From: Chloropicon primus
Lineage: Eukaryota > Chlorophyta > Chloropicophyceae > Chloropicales > Chloropicaceae
Direction: 5' to 3'
Assembly: GCA_023205875.1 (NCBI GenBank)
Contig: CP060769.1
Coordinates: 186,001-250,000, forward strand
DNA: 64,000 nucleotides
Of the stretch, positions 41,101 to 51,523 are shown in pieces. The notes below the pieces were generated by a model. That model had not been told where the DNA came from and searched no databases. It saw only the letters and a list, made by a program, of their open reading frames with translations. How positions within the stretch are numbered: the first letter of the stretch is position 1; each line of letters opens with the position of its first letter. The translations under genes were made by a program, and so were the position numbers.

Positions 41101-44100
41101 GGAGAGCACTCTCCATGGTCCTCATCATCATGTCTCCCATGTTCTGGCTCAGCAACTTGCATCCTCTGGGGCCTTCCATGTTCTTGATCCACTTCTTGGC
41201 CTGTCCCTGGGGGTCGATCATCAGGGGCCACCTGTTTCCTCTCGTGACCAGCACGCCGTTCTCGGTCGAAAACGAGTCGCTTGGCAAGCCCTGAATGTTC
41301 CAGTCCCTCACGTCACTGGGGTTGGCCAAGAACAGGGCAAAGTTGAAGTTGGGGCTCGATGGGATGTTGAGCTCCTTCACCTGCTTGTACCAGGTCTCCT
41401 GCACGAGGATGTCACGATACTCACTCGGGAAAGGTCCGGCGTAACTCAAGAAAGCAGAAGCGAGCACGACGTCTCCAGGGATGTACTCGAGCTGCTGCTC
41501 GTACTCCGTGATGGACGACTCCCACCTCGACTTCTCGCCCGCAAGACCGGTGACCAGCTTCTCTGCGCGCTCGAGCTTGATCTCAAGCTCGTCAGACTCC
41601 TTCTGAAGGGCCTCCTTGGATGCGGTGGACTCCTCGTACTTGTCCCTCAGCGCCTGGACCTTGGCGAGCACCTCCGCCAAAGCATCTTGGGCTTTCGCGA
41701 GTTGCGCCTGCTTCTTCGCGAGCTGGTCCTGGGCGCTCTTCAGCTTGGCGCGCTTTGGAGCAATCTCCTTGGCGACGTGCCCGTACACTTCCATGGCGTA
41801 CACCCAAAGGCAAAGACCCTTTGCTGCCAGACTCACTCTGCCAACATTGTCAGGAGTGAAATCCTTGTTGGTGGTGTACTTTCCAATTTTCTTGAGGAGC
41901 GTACTGTCCAGCTTGTCCTTGTCGAAGTCGATGAGCTTCTGCAAGAAGTTGGTGTCTCCCAGCTGTTTCTTGGCCTCGTCCCAGTTCGTAGGGCGCTTCA
42001 GCGTGGTCAGCACCGCATTCAGGGTGACCTCCACGAGGGCTGGAGGCTTCGAGTAAGCCTTCAGCTCAGACATATCCTTCTTCGTGAGCACATTCAGTGC
42101 CTCCTCGGCTGCTCTGAGGGCTGGAAGGGCCTTGTCCAAACCGGCCTGGCACTCCTCCGCAATCTTGTTTGCTTCCTCAGCCTCACCGGCAATCTTCTGG
42201 GCCTCCGCATTCACTTGCTTCTCTTGCTCGTCTGCAGTTCTCTTGTCCTGCACAATTTCGACGAGCAACTCCTCGCAGTCCCTCTTGGCCTGCGCGACGA
42301 CCACCTTCTTCTCCTGGCACAAGACTTGCATTTCTGTGACTTGAACCGCGGTCTCGTCCAGCTTCTGAAGGCCTCCCTTCAATTTGTTCGCCTTGTCCCC
42401 AATCTCAGTGCGCTTCTCGTTCAGGAGCGTGGAGTACCCGCTCACAAACTCGAGGTAGTTCGTAGGCGTGACATAGTTGTGCCTCTTCAGCTGCTGCAGC
42501 ATCTGGGCGGACGTGGAGCTCGTGGACGAGTGAACCGTCACGAAGACTTGGCAGATGGCCTCCTTGACCTCGTCGCTTCCAAGGTTCTCCTCCTCCAGTT
42601 GCTTCGTGGCGACCTCGTACAAGGCATCCCGTGGCCACTCCACAAACCAGTCGATTGTGGTGCAGTTGACCAGACCAGGGAACATCCTCACCCTCTCCCT
42701 GAAGGACTCTCCGACTGGACTCAAACAGAGCACGATGTGAAGGTTGTTCCTGACCCTGTCCTGGAAAAAGGCGTAGAGCTGGTCCTGCGTGTCTCCCATG
42801 CCCACCTTCTTGGCGTCCGGGCGAACCGCGTCGAGGACTCCTGTGATCTCGTCCTTGGGGAACAAGTTAGGAACCTCGCCAGAAGTAAGAATGTTGTTGA
42901 TGTCCTCCAGGAAGACTTCGGACACAATCTGCGTCTCGTCAAAAAGGAAGACCGTTGGCTTGTTCGAGCATCCCGCGAGCCTGTACAAGTTCTTGACATC
43001 CTCCCTGAACTCAAAGAGGCGGTAGTTTTTGCTGATCTCAATTTGGAAGCACTTCAACTCGGCGACGTAGGAAGCAAGCTTTGCGAGACTCTTTCTTCCG
43101 CTTCCACCGACACCAACCAGGAGCGCGTTACCCCTTGGCTGCTGCAAAATTCTGTGGATCTTGCAGACGTGGTGAAGAGCGTCCTTGAAAAGCACGAGGT
43201 CCATCGCACTCTTGCCAGGCTCCAAAGCGTAGTCCTCGAGCTTTTCCACCAAGAAGGACTTGAGCGCACCCTCGTCGGTCACAGCCTCGTAGGGGGGGTT
43301 GTCAATCGTTTGCATGAAGTTGACAAACGGTGGGCAAACGCCCGCCTCAAAAAGGCCACCCCACGACGTTCCGAACAAGCCGCTGAGGCAATCGTCCACC
43401 TTGGCCTTGAGCCACTCCTTGTCAGCGGGGTCCCACATCCTGTCTCCGTAAATCCTGAACGTTTCGTGAACCCACAGCTGAATCATGGACTCTGGGTTAT
43501 CGTAGTACTGCTTCGTCGCCTGCATCACACCCTGCACGACCTTGGCAAGATCCCTCGTGTTAAAGAGGTAATGGCACTTGCTAGGCGTTGGGAGCAAGTC
43601 TTTGCAGATGGAAGCGTAGATCCTAATGCTCGCCTGAGTGAGAGAATCCGCCATTGGCTTGATCTCGTCGTCAAAGTCCATGAGCTTGTTCGTCAAGAAC
43701 GTGCTGTAGATTCTCTTCAGCTGAGACTCACTTGGTGGCGTCATGTTCACCACGTTGAAGCAAGCCAAGATACGCTGGCTGAAGGCATTACGTCCACCAC
43801 CAGGGGGAGCCATGGCCGCCATGAGCTGCATGTCCTTCACGTACTTGATCTCGCACTTGATCCTGTCGTACCAGAATCCGTTGTCGACCCACAACTTGAG
43901 CAACTCCAGCGGAGGGATGAAGCCAAACTTGCTCTTCTGGGGCATGTTCAAGTCATCAATAAACGTGATGAGATGCTTGCCACCAGCTGGAGCGAACACT
44001 CCCTTGGTTCTCTTCTCGAGCCGTCCCTCGATCGTGTCCTGCAGTGAGTTACTGGATGTCTGCGCACTGAAGTTCACGAACATGCACGACTGCTGCTCGC

Positions 44101-47100
44101 CGATTGTGTCCAGCACACTCGAGGCCACCATGGTCTTACCCACACCCACATGTCCCACGAGCAAGAGGTGCTTGGATTCCTTGACGTACACCTTGGACAC
44201 CATTTGCGTTCTCAGCGTATCGATGGTGGGCACAAGGATCTTGAAGAAGGGGGTGTCGGCAGGTGGCCTGTAGGTCTGTGCCGGGAGCTTCTCTTCCCAT
44301 GGCATCCACGCGAACTTCTTGTAGTCAATGGTATATTCGTACACGGTGTCTGTCGGGGGGAACAGGGCGTCCATCTCTCTCAGGAGCGAGTCAAACTTCT
44401 TTCTGTCCTCAGTTCCAAGGCTCCCGCCGAGGGACCAAGTCAGAGAGAAGAGGAACCACATGTCAATCATCTGCGGCATGGTCTCCTTGTTCACATTTCC
44501 GTGGTTCTCCTTGTAGAGGGAGTCGAACAAGATGGTGAGCGAGCGAACGCCGGACAGAGGATCAACGGCAACGACTTCCTTGCACTGCCTCCTCTTGAAG
44601 TCCAAGATTTTGTCAATGTAGCGCTCCGTCAGCTTCTTCAGCGGCTCCACAAGGTGCTGCTGTTGCGAATCGTCGTTCTTCGTCCTGAGCCAGGACTTGA
44701 CGAACGGGCGCCAGCTGAGGTCCTCCACGTTGAGGTAGATCATTCCCGCTCTGCTCACCGTCGCGGGAGATGCTTGCGACAGATCCTCCACCTCGAAAAG
44801 GACGGAAACTTGCTGGACCATGGAAATTCTCTCACCGCTCAGCAATGTGAGCAGCTTGTTGTCATCCAACAGAGTGTTCATGGACTCGATCCAAAGGGTA
44901 TCGACTGGACCGTCGAAGAGGATCCATTTCTGGTCCAGCGCCTCGTCCTTGCAAACGTTACGCATGAGCCTTGCCAAGATACCGTCTTGCCACTCGTGAG
45001 TCGCCGCGTCGAAGCACCCGTACATCTCGTCGTTTGACAGGGAGAGGGGGTTAATCGTGTGGACGTGGACCTTTGCGTACTGCTCCTCGTTGGGGAACTG
45101 CGCGTGCAACTTGCCCAGCGTCCTCTGCAGGCACTTCCAGGCCTCACTCTTTCCTGCTCCCGTCTTGCCGACGATCATGTTTCCGTGCCTAGCTACTTTA
45201 CAGTCGTAAATCTGGATGATCTTCGTGATGAATTCTGGAACAGGCTGGAGGTTGTGAGACTTGAGCTCGTTCACGATCGTCTCCCGGAGAGCTCCCCCGT
45301 CGTTCTGCGGCAGCTCGACTCCGGGGAAGAGGTCGGACAGCAGCGCCATGAACAGAGGAAGGTCAAGGTAAACCAACTTGGGCTTGATGAGGTCGATCAT
45401 GGTCCTGTACATGATCACCTCCTCGGGCACGTCAGGATCAGCACGCTTCAAAGCACCTGCAGCCCTCGCGATTGGGATGACAAAACTACGCAGACCGTAA
45501 TCGTAGTGATCCTGCTTGGAAAGCTGCTGCTGGGAGAGCTCCATGATCGCAATCATCTTCTTGGCGAGGTTCTTCGCGCTGTTGAAACCCTCGGAATACA
45601 TCATGATCTCTGCAATCAACGCGAAATCGGGAACCATCATCGACACGGGACGCACGATGGCCTTCAAGTTGTCGGGGAGCTCACTTCTGCCAGCGTAACC
45701 GGGGTTCATCGTGACGAAGATTCCGCAAGTGGGAATCAACCTGATCTCGGTTCCCAGGAAATTAAACCTGGTCTTGCGCTCCTTGATGGCTTGCATGACC
45801 AGCGAAATCTGCGTGGCGACCACAGACAACACTTCCACCTCGATACGGTTGAACTCGTCCAGGCACGCCCAAGCACCGGTCTGAGCCAGACCCGAGAACA
45901 TCTTACCCGTCATTTTGTAGTCAACACCGTCGGAGCAGTTGAAGACAATGACGTACCTCGCCAGGGCCTTGCCGAAATCCTTGACCGTCTCCGTCTTGCC
46001 CGTACCAGCGGGGCCCAAAGGATTTCCACCCCTCCTCGTGAACATTGCCGCGCCTAACGTCATGTAGCATCTGTCCGTCAAGGGCGTGATGACCAGTCTT
46101 CCGTTGTTGCCCTGGTACTCGTATCCGTAAGTGAACACACTGAGAACCTGCTTCACCACGCAGTCGTTCTGCTCCCTGTCCCAGTAGAAGCGCAGCTGCG
46201 ACACCCAGTTGAAGTCGGAGCTGCCCTGGCATCCGAGCTTGGCAAGCTTCTCGATCACGTCCCTTGCGTGGACTTCAATAGTAATGAGGGAAACCACCTT
46301 GTTCCTCTCGATCTTGTTGAGGCGACTCCTTGTGACGAAAGTGAGCTTGTTCAAGTAGCTCACCCACTTTTTCTTCAAGAGCTTGAGTGCAGCCTTACCG
46401 CCGCCACCAAACCCTTCCGAGTCCCCAAGGGCTTTCTCACACTCAGCAGTCCAGATGATCTGGCCGGCAGTGATGAGCATCTGCCCGTGGTACTCCTTGA
46501 CCCACTTCTCCTTCTTCATGCCCTTGGATTCCTCCAGAGTCTTCAAGAGGTTCTTCTTCGTCGTCGCGAACATTCCTGCCTCGATGTCATTGAGCCAGTC
46601 CTCGGGCCTGCCCTGCGTGACAATCGGAGAGATGAAAGGCAGGTACTCCTTGTCCTTTGCGTGAATGCCGTGCGCTTCGTAAAACCTGTGCGTCGAGTCC
46701 GGGGTCTTCATGTCAAGCTTCGCTATGCCCTCGAAACACTTCTTGAGGTGAGGCTGCACGTTCAGAGGATCCTTGGCCTGGCCAAGAATCTCCAAAAGGT
46801 CGTCACTGGACAAGAAGTAGAACCTTGGGAACTGTTGACGCTTGCTCTCCAGGTAGTTGTCCAAGGACTTTTGGATCTTTTCCAGCTTGGCGTCCATGTC
46901 CATGAAATTGTCCAGCATTCCAGGCGCAAGGGCGGCCTTCAGAACGTTGTTGATCTCGTGAATCTCCTTCATCTTCGCGATGAAGTTGTAGTGCACGGCC
47001 TCGAACATGGCGGACTCTTGCGGGAGCTCCCTGTGGATGCTGTCCGAGCCAATGAAAATGTTTTCCAGGTACATCCAGTTGCGCTGGACCTGGAGGATCA

Positions 47101-50100
47101 CCTCAACGGTCTCACTCACAAGACTGAGACTTTTCTCCCACTGAGTGATCTGCTTCTCGAAGACCAGGAAGAACTTGCTGGCCTTCATCGTAGAAAGGGT
47201 AACCGTGTTGTCCTCCAAGGCCGTGAAGAGGTCCTCCGTGCTGCGCAGCTTGAAGATGCCCGCCTTCTCGTCCTTGTAGGGCACCATGTCGAGGTCCAGG
47301 GTCTTCCAGGTCTCCTCAATCTGCTCAAGGGACTGCTCGATAGCGAGCTCCTTGCTGGCGTTTCCGGACATGTCCCTGATGGCGTCCGCGTGCTGCTCGA
47401 GCTGCATACGGATGACGCTCGCCAGGGTGAATTCCGAGCCATGCGGATCGAACTGCTCTCCAACGGTGTCCATGAGCTGTCCCCAATGCCTCTCTCTCAT
47501 GGCAGGGTTCCTCAAATCCACGATGAGTGGCATGGTCCTCTTGAAGGCATCCACGGTCTCCTTAATGTGCTTCCATATCGACCAGCTCTTGATCTCTCTG
47601 CCGATCTTGACGATGCGCTTGTTGATCCGGATGGCTTCCTCTTCCATGTTGTCCACGTCAAGATCACGGAACATTCCATCCTTCCAGGTATTGTACATGC
47701 CGTTCCAGTCCTTGACAATTCCCCAAATCGTTGTCAAGAGATCAAGATCCTTCTCGTTCTTGTTGAGCTCGCTAAACTGTGGCTGCTGCATGCCGAAAAT
47801 ATCCAGGCCTTGCTTGAGCTCGGCAATGGTCTTCCTCGAGTCCGCAACTTTCTGCTTGCTCTCTTCGATGTAAGTGAACGCCTTCTCCACCGACTCCTCC
47901 CCTGCGTACTCGAAGGGCGCGGCCTCGACGAACACCTCTCTGTCGTCAGTAACCTCCTTTGCAAAGTTCTCCACCATCTTGGAGAGCTTCTCTCTGAAGT
48001 TCTCCTTGGCGTTCTCGAGCTCGACCGCGGTCTCATCCAAGTCCTTCTCGAACTGGTTCCAGGCTATTGGGAGGAGCTCCTTCATCTGCACTTCCTCTGA
48101 GGTGACCGTAACCTCGAATCCTTCCAGGGACTCGTACTTCTCCAGAATCGGCGCGAAGCTGCTCTGGATCTTGCTCTTCTCGCTGAGAAGCTTCTTTTGC
48201 AGGTTAACAGTCTCCGCCAACATGTCCAGACTTAGGACCGGCTTCTTCAGGATCTCCGTGTTCGTCTTGAAGTACTCGTGCACGGACTCCAGCTCTTGCC
48301 TCGCGATGTCGTTCAGGAGCTCGGTCAGCTTGGTGACCCAAGTCTCGCAGTGGTGCACAAGGGTCTGCTTCAGGGGCGTGCAATCGATCCTCAGCGAAGC
48401 CATGTTGCTCGTGCTGTCCTCGGACAGCACCTGCTCCTGCAACTCCTTGTACTTGTTGATTTCAGCCTCAAAAACAGAGAGCGGGTGGTTCGCCTTGCGA
48501 TAACCCGCAATGAAGGCGTCCTTGTCCACGTCCCAGATGTGAGAATACTTCTTCTCCCAGTACTTGAGGAACTGCTGGACCTGGCCCGCAAGCGAGGTGA
48601 CCCCGTTTGCGATCAAGGACACCGTCTTGAGCGTCGTGTCCTCGTCGTTCGAGATCAGGTCGAAGAAAGAGACCATGTCCTCGACCGTCCTGTCCTTGTA
48701 GAGGCGAGGCATGTTCTTCACCGTGGAGATCAGCTCGTTCGACACGTTGAGCACCATGTTGTACAGGTCCTGCAAAGATGGCTTCAATTCCACGAGATCG
48801 TTCTTTCCGAGAATCAAGTTTGTTCCGAACATTGGGATGACCTCCGTCTTCGCATCGCCGTTCAGGGACCTCGAGAGATCCTGCAGGGACCTCTTGACGG
48901 TGAGGCGGAGGGAATCTTCCATCCTCTTGTCGATCTTTTGCGTGTACTGCACCCACTTCTCCTTCACGTTGTCGGAGTCGTTGGCAAAGATCTCAAAAGT
49001 CGAGGTCATCGTGTCACTAATGTCCTTGAAGGCCTTGTCGAACGAGTCCTTGACCCACTTCCTGTGGGCAACCTGCCTCTCCGTGAAGTCCTCGTTCTCG
49101 TACACCCTCTTCTTCTCTATGGAGATGAGGGTCATCCTGCTCGTCACCCTGCAGTAGGACTCGATCCTGCGGTGCGAGCTCTTGAAGTAGTCCACGGTCG
49201 ACATGACCTCTTTGCAGAACTTCCTCGCTTCCTTGATGAAGTAGTCCAGTTGGTTCGCCGCGCTCACCCACAGCAGCTTGTTGATTCCCGGGCTCACCTT
49301 CCTGTCGAGGTAGTGGATCCTATCCGCGAACAGGAGCCTCTCCTCCGTGTCCAAGGAGGTGAGGATGGCGTTGTAGTCCTTCACGACCAGGAGGACGTGC
49401 TCCTGCAAGATCCTGAACCTCTCTCTCTGGGACTGAATTTCCATGGCAATGTACGGGATTTCCAACCGCAGCCTCTCCCAGTACTGCACCTCGTGGAACA
49501 GACTCAGCAGAACCTTGTCAAAGTTCACTGTCAGCAAGCCAGACTCGTCCGACTCCTGGACGATGAGGTTGGCCTCGAGCTTCAAGCTGATCGTCGTGTC
49601 AATGCTGTTGAACCACTCGAGGTGCTGGTTCTTCATGTACTGCTCCATGGAGGACGTCGTTAGCGTGTACGATTGATGCAGCTCCTTGAACTCGGGCACT
49701 TGAGGCAAGTAGTCCTTGACCTTCATCAAAAGGTTCATGGGCCTTCCAAGCCTCTGGGACAGGGAGAGGGACCACATGGCCGCTCCCGCGTACTTTGGCA
49801 AGTGCGGGCTCGTTGGCGGCTTCTTCCTCGTCTGATCGAAGTGCTTCTTCACGACGTTCAGCTCCTGCAAGAATGCGCTGAAGGACTCGGCGGTCTTTTT
49901 CTCCACGCAGCGCTTGATGGACTCGCGCTTCGCGATCGACTGGAACGCCAGGAGCAGCTCGATCCGTCCCACCAGGGTGGACACACTCTCGAACGCCATC
50001 ACGATGACGTTGGTAAGCATCACTTCGAGGTCCTTCACGCCGCTCTTGAAGATGTTGTAGTCGTCGTGCCAGCTCGTGGCCTTCACGTCCAAGATGTTGT

Positions 50101-51523
50101 ACTTCAAGGACTTGAGACTCGCGACCAGCTTTTGGAAGGACAGCTGGATGTCTTGCAGACTTTTGGTGACCTCGGGCCCGTGGGTCCCCCCAAAGGACGG
50201 CAAGTCTGTCTTCGGCGCGAACTGCAGCTGGGCCTCGCACACCTCGAGCATATCACGGCACCTCTGGACGAAGGCGTCGGTGTGGGCGAAGATCGAACTC
50301 ACGTCGAAGTCCCACGGCTTCGCTTTGCTCTTGCTCACCGCTTTGGCCGTCTTGAGGTAAGCCTGCTTCCACTCCTCTCCGGCCTTGATACTCTCTTGCA
50401 GGAGGACCATGCACTTCTCGACGTCGCCCTCAAAGATCTCGGCCAAGGAGATCTTCGCGCAGCACCTTTGGATGATCTCGTTACTCACTTTCCTCAGCAA
50501 TCCTGTGAGCCTCTCGGGCGTGTTGTAGAACCTGCTGATGTTCCAAATCATCCGGATGCAATGCAAGAGCTTGGGCAGCAGGTGCGGAATCTCCTTTGGG
50601 GACGCCTTCGCGAGCAGCTGGCAGGGCTTCTCGAGGGACAGGAGGAACTTCAAGTTGTCCTCCGCGGCCATGGTCTGCCTCTGAATGTTGTTCGACAGGC
50701 TGAGGAAGGGCGCGAGGTAGGATGACTTGCTCGCCTCAAGGACCTTGACGATGTCCTTCACCTTCTCGTACTCGAGCTGCTCCCTGATTCCTCCGAGATC
50801 CACGCTCCTGGACCTCCAGAACTCGATCTCGGCCAGGGGGCCAGCATCCTCCCCCAGCTCGGAGTTGTCCTGGTTGTTCACCACCTCCTTCACTTGCCTC
50901 GTCCAGTGGATGAGGATGGACTCGAGCCTCTGGATCAGGTCCTTGTCCTTCTTCTTCCCCGTCGTCTCCTGCGGGATGTAGAGCACGGTCTTGCCCTTCC
51001 TCTCGTAAGTCACCTCCGTCAGGCTCGCCATGAACTTGTGCAGCTGACCGGTGAACTGCTTCTTCACCGTGTCCGGCCAGGACTCCTCCTTGAGCATCGA
51101 GGGCAAGTACACGTTCGACATGATCCCGTAGATGGACTCCACGAGGTTGGACTGCAGGATTCCGAACTGCACGCTCTCTCCCAAGTTGTCTGGCGTCAAG
51201 AACTTTGCAGGATCCCTGATGAAGTACAAGAGCTTCTTCGTGTTCGTGGACGGCGTCGAGCTCACCGCCAAGGCGTCGCTCTTTCCAGCGTCCAGGTAAG
51301 CGAACAACCTCGGGGACTTGATGTCCGTGAAGAAGCTGTTCACCGCACTCGAGTGCTCCTCCGTCCAGGACTCCGCCAACCACTCGTCACTCCCCCCCTC
51401 TGACTTATTCAGAGGGCAAATGAGTTTTATCTTGGCCTTTATCCAGGTACCCTCCATGCTGTACTGCCCGTCCGTGGCCGAGGCCTCTCCTCCACCGTTC
51501 ACTCCCTCGATGGAAGGTGTCAT
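38123..51523 (-). CDS. DHC10: Axonemal inner-arm dynein heavy chain 1-beta (DNAH2 / DHC10 type), I1/f dynein
   Basis: 4466 residues in one 13.4-kb exon. The tail starts with GTWIKAKIKLICP. AAA1 P-loop GPAGTGKTET is at about residue 1835, with CSDGVDYKM and CLDEFNRIEVEVLSVV after it. AAA2 has GKTGAGKSEAWK (about 2119), AAA3 GHVGVGKTM (about 2456) and AAA4 GVGGSGRKSLAKLA (about 2803). A coiled-coil stalk with the microtubule-binding domain lies at about 2990-3290, then AAA5, AAA6 and the C-terminal domain. The ending (GAFLEGAGWD, LVEPEPMELI, PMPIIHFKP, HWVKRGTAVLLSL) matches DNAH2 closely and separates it from outer-arm chains. DNAH2 is one of the two heads of the I1/f dynein that controls waveform. 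The length equals the family length. Confidence 0.93.
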   Translation of the reverse strand: MTPSIEGVNGGGEASATDGQYSMEGTWIKAKIKLICPLNKSEGGSDEWLAESWTEEHSSAVNSFFTDIKSPRLFAYLDAGKSDALAVSSTPSTNTKKLLYFIRDPAKFLTPDNLGESVQFGILQSNLVESIYGIMSNVYLPSMLKEESWPDTVKKQFTGQLHKFMASLTEVTYERKGKTVLYIPQETTGKKKDKDLIQRLESILIHWTRQVKEVVNNQDNSELGEDAGPLAEIEFWRSRSVDLGGIREQLEYEKVKDIVKVLEASKSSYLAPFLSLSNNIQRQTMAAEDNLKFLLSLEKPCQLLAKASPKEIPHLLPKLLHCIRMIWNISRFYNTPERLTGLLRKVSNEIIQRCCAKISLAEIFEGDVEKCMVLLQESIKAGEEWKQAYLKTAKAVSKSKAKPWDFDVSSIFAHTDAFVQRCRDMLEVCEAQLQFAPKTDLPSFGGTHGPEVTKSLQDIQLSFQKLVASLKSLKYNILDVKATSWHDDYNIFKSGVKDLEVMLTNVIVMAFESVSTLVGRIELLLAFQSIAKRESIKRCVEKKTAESFSAFLQELNVVKKHFDQTRKKPPTSPHLPKYAGAAMWSLSLSQRLGRPMNLLMKVKDYLPQVPEFKELHQSYTLTTSSMEQYMKNQHLEWFNSIDTTISLKLEANLIVQESDESGLLTVNFDKVLLSLFHEVQYWERLRLEIPYIAMEIQSQRERFRILQEHVLLVVKDYNAILTSLDTEERLLFADRIHYLDRKVSPGINKLLWVSAANQLDYFIKEARKFCKEVMSTVDYFKSSHRRIESYCRVTSRMTLISIEKKRVYENEDFTERQVAHRKWVKDSFDKAFKDISDTMTSTFEIFANDSDNVKEKWVQYTQKIDKRMEDSLRLTVKRSLQDLSRSLNGDAKTEVIPMFGTNLILGKNDLVELKPSLQDLYNMVLNVSNELISTVKNMPRLYKDRTVEDMVSFFDLISNDEDTTLKTVSLIANGVTSLAGQVQQFLKYWEKKYSHIWDVDKDAFIAGYRKANHPLSVFEAEINKYKELQEQVLSEDSTSNMASLRIDCTPLKQTLVHHCETWVTKLTELLNDIARQELESVHEYFKTNTEILKKPVLSLDMLAETVNLQKKLLSEKSKIQSSFAPILEKYESLEGFEVTVTSEEVQMKELLPIAWNQFEKDLDETAVELENAKENFREKLSKMVENFAKEVTDDREVFVEAAPFEYAGEESVEKAFTYIEESKQKVADSRKTIAELKQGLDIFGMQQPQFSELNKNEKDLDLLTTIWGIVKDWNGMYNTWKDGMFRDLDVDNMEEEAIRINKRIVKIGREIKSWSIWKHIKETVDAFKRTMPLIVDLRNPAMRERHWGQLMDTVGEQFDPHGSEFTLASVIRMQLEQHADAIRDMSGNASKELAIEQSLEQIEETWKTLDLDMVPYKDEKAGIFKLRSTEDLFTALEDNTVTLSTMKASKFFLVFEKQITQWEKSLSLVSETVEVILQVQRNWMYLENIFIGSDSIHRELPQESAMFEAVHYNFIAKMKEIHEINNVLKAALAPGMLDNFMDMDAKLEKIQKSLDNYLESKRQQFPRFYFLSSDDLLEILGQAKDPLNVQPHLKKCFEGIAKLDMKTPDSTHRFYEAHGIHAKDKEYLPFISPIVTQGRPEDWLNDIEAGMFATTKKNLLKTLEESKGMKKEKWVKEYHGQMLITAGQIIWTAECEKALGDSEGFGGGGKAALKLLKKKWVSYLNKLTFVTRSRLNKIERNKVVSLITIEVHARDVIEKLAKLGCQGSSDFNWVSQLRFYWDREQNDCVVKQVLSVFTYGYEYQGNNGRLVITPLTDRCYMTLGAAMFTRRGGNPLGPAGTGKTETVKDFGKALARYVIVFNCSDGVDYKMTGKMFSGLAQTGAWACLDEFNRIEVEVLSVVATQISLVMQAIKERKTRFNFLGTEIRLIPTCGIFVTMNPGYAGRSELPDNLKAIVRPVSMMVPDFALIAEIMMYSEGFNSAKNLAKKMIAIMELSQQQLSKQDHYDYGLRSFVIPIARAAGALKRADPDVPEEVIMYRTMIDLIKPKLVYLDLPLFMALLSDLFPGVELPQNDGGALRETIVNELKSHNLQPVPEFITKIIQIYDCKVARHGNMIVGKTGAGKSEAWKCLQRTLGKLHAQFPNEEQYAKVHVHTINPLSLSNDEMYGCFDAATHEWQDGILARLMRNVCKDEALDQKWILFDGPVDTLWIESMNTLLDDNKLLTLLSGERISMVQQVSVLFEVEDLSQASPATVSRAGMIYLNVEDLSWRPFVKSWLRTKNDDSQQQHLVEPLKKLTERYIDKILDFKRRQCKEVVAVDPLSGVRSLTILFDSLYKENHGNVNKETMPQMIDMWFLFSLTWSLGGSLGTEDRKKFDSLLREMDALFPPTDTVYEYTIDYKKFAWMPWEEKLPAQTYRPPADTPFFKILVPTIDTLRTQMVSKVYVKESKHLLLVGHVGVGKTMVASSVLDTIGEQQSCMFVNFSAQTSSNSLQDTIEGRLEKRTKGVFAPAGGKHLITFIDDLNMPQKSKFGFIPPLELLKLWVDNGFWYDRIKCEIKYVKDMQLMAAMAPPGGGRNAFSQRILACFNVVNMTPPSESQLKRIYSTFLTNKLMDFDDEIKPMADSLTQASIRIYASICKDLLPTPSKCHYLFNTRDLAKVVQGVMQATKQYYDNPESMIQLWVHETFRIYGDRMWDPADKEWLKAKVDDCLSGLFGTSWGGLFEAGVCPPFVNFMQTIDNPPYEAVTDEGALKSFLVEKLEDYALEPGKSAMDLVLFKDALHHVCKIHRILQQPRGNALLVGVGGSGRKSLAKLASYVAELKCFQIEISKNYRLFEFREDVKNLYRLAGCSNKPTVFLFDETQIVSEVFLEDINNILTSGEVPNLFPKDEITGVLDAVRPDAKKVGMGDTQDQLYAFFQDRVRNNLHIVLCLSPVGESFRERVRMFPGLVNCTTIDWFVEWPRDALYEVATKQLEEENLGSDEVKEAICQVFVTVHSSTSSTSAQMLQQLKRHNYVTPTNYLEFVSGYSTLLNEKRTEIGDKANKLKGGLQKLDETAVQVTEMQVLCQEKKVVVAQAKRDCEELLVEIVQDKRTADEQEKQVNAEAQKIAGEAEEANKIAEECQAGLDKALPALRAAEEALNVLTKKDMSELKAYSKPPALVEVTLNAVLTTLKRPTNWDEAKKQLGDTNFLQKLIDFDKDKLDSTLLKKIGKYTTNKDFTPDNVGRVSLAAKGLCLWVYAMEVYGHVAKEIAPKRAKLKSAQDQLAKKQAQLAKAQDALAEVLAKVQALRDKYEESTASKEALQKESDELEIKLERAEKLVTGLAGEKSRWESSITEYEQQLEYIPGDVVLASAFLSYAGPFPSEYRDILVQETWYKQVKELNIPSSPNFNFALFLANPSDVRDWNIQGLPSDSFSTENGVLVTRGNRWPLMIDPQGQAKKWIKNMEGPRGCKLLSQNMGDMMMRTMESALQFGNPVLLQDILEEIDPALEPVLAKSFIKKGNSIIIKLGEKEIDYNPEFKLYITTKLSNPHYTPEISTKSTIVNFAVKEQGLEAQLLNIVVQKERPDLDKQKNDLIVKVAHGKRTQSELEDKILYMLSTAEGSLLDNVELINTLDDSKTTWEEVSESLKIAEVTSKEIFQASQEYRPCSIRAAILYFVLYDLSLIDPMYQFSLEAYTTLFVSSIAKSTKSENLSERIKHLNDYHTYAVYRYTSRGLFEKHKMLLSLQICVRILQKSNQINNDEWQFFLKGGQVLDRAEQVENPAPTWISEEAWDNITELENLQSFKDIVSSFQQNPMIWEEWYRNSELEVCELPGEWESKCSELQKMILIRSLRPDRVIFAATTFVANSLGRKFVEPPVLDLQDVYDESDNKNPLIFVLSPGVDPTENLRRLAAENNLGEKFFSVALGQGQAPVATKLIEDGLVEGFWVFLANCHLMTSWLPKLDKMIEDFEKKDVHENFRLWLSSSPNPYFPIAILQRGLKMTTEPPKGLRANLYRLYNNITEESFGECKTADKYCKLLFTLCYFHAVLLERRKFRTLGLNIAYDFNDTDFKVSDDLLKTYLDEYVETPWDALKYLIAEANYGGRVTDELDRRVLHAYLNQFYCEDVLAVPNYQLSTLATYYVPENGSLQSYRDYISTLPQVDHPEALGQHPNADISYMIEDTRILLESMLMIQPRAASSGVTKREDLVDSIASDILQQLPQPWLLEDVMKAKADDPSPLHVVLFQEVERYNVLINNVRLSCQQLRMGIKGLVVMSADLDEVFESLYGARVPPAWLKSYPSLKSLGPWTRDLMNRLAEFDNWIENDYPKVFWLSSFTYPTSFLTAVLQTTARKNSVPIDTLSFEFTIVNMEEKEVQQGPKEGVYIKGAFLEGAGWDFENGCLVEPEPMELIVPMPIIHFKPIENKKKVPKGVYLCPMYLYPVRTGTRERPSFVINVELKSGSNGSEHWVKRGTAVLLSLAT

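Noticed and set aside
40400-44047. A 1215-codon open frame opposite the dynein gene (also 38063-40375, 46268-48100 and 48278-49663)
   Set aside because: The dynein codon usage avoids Leu TTA/CTA and Ser TCA, which leaves the opposite strand without stops. The antisense products have no recognisable domains, while the minus strand encodes a full dynein.
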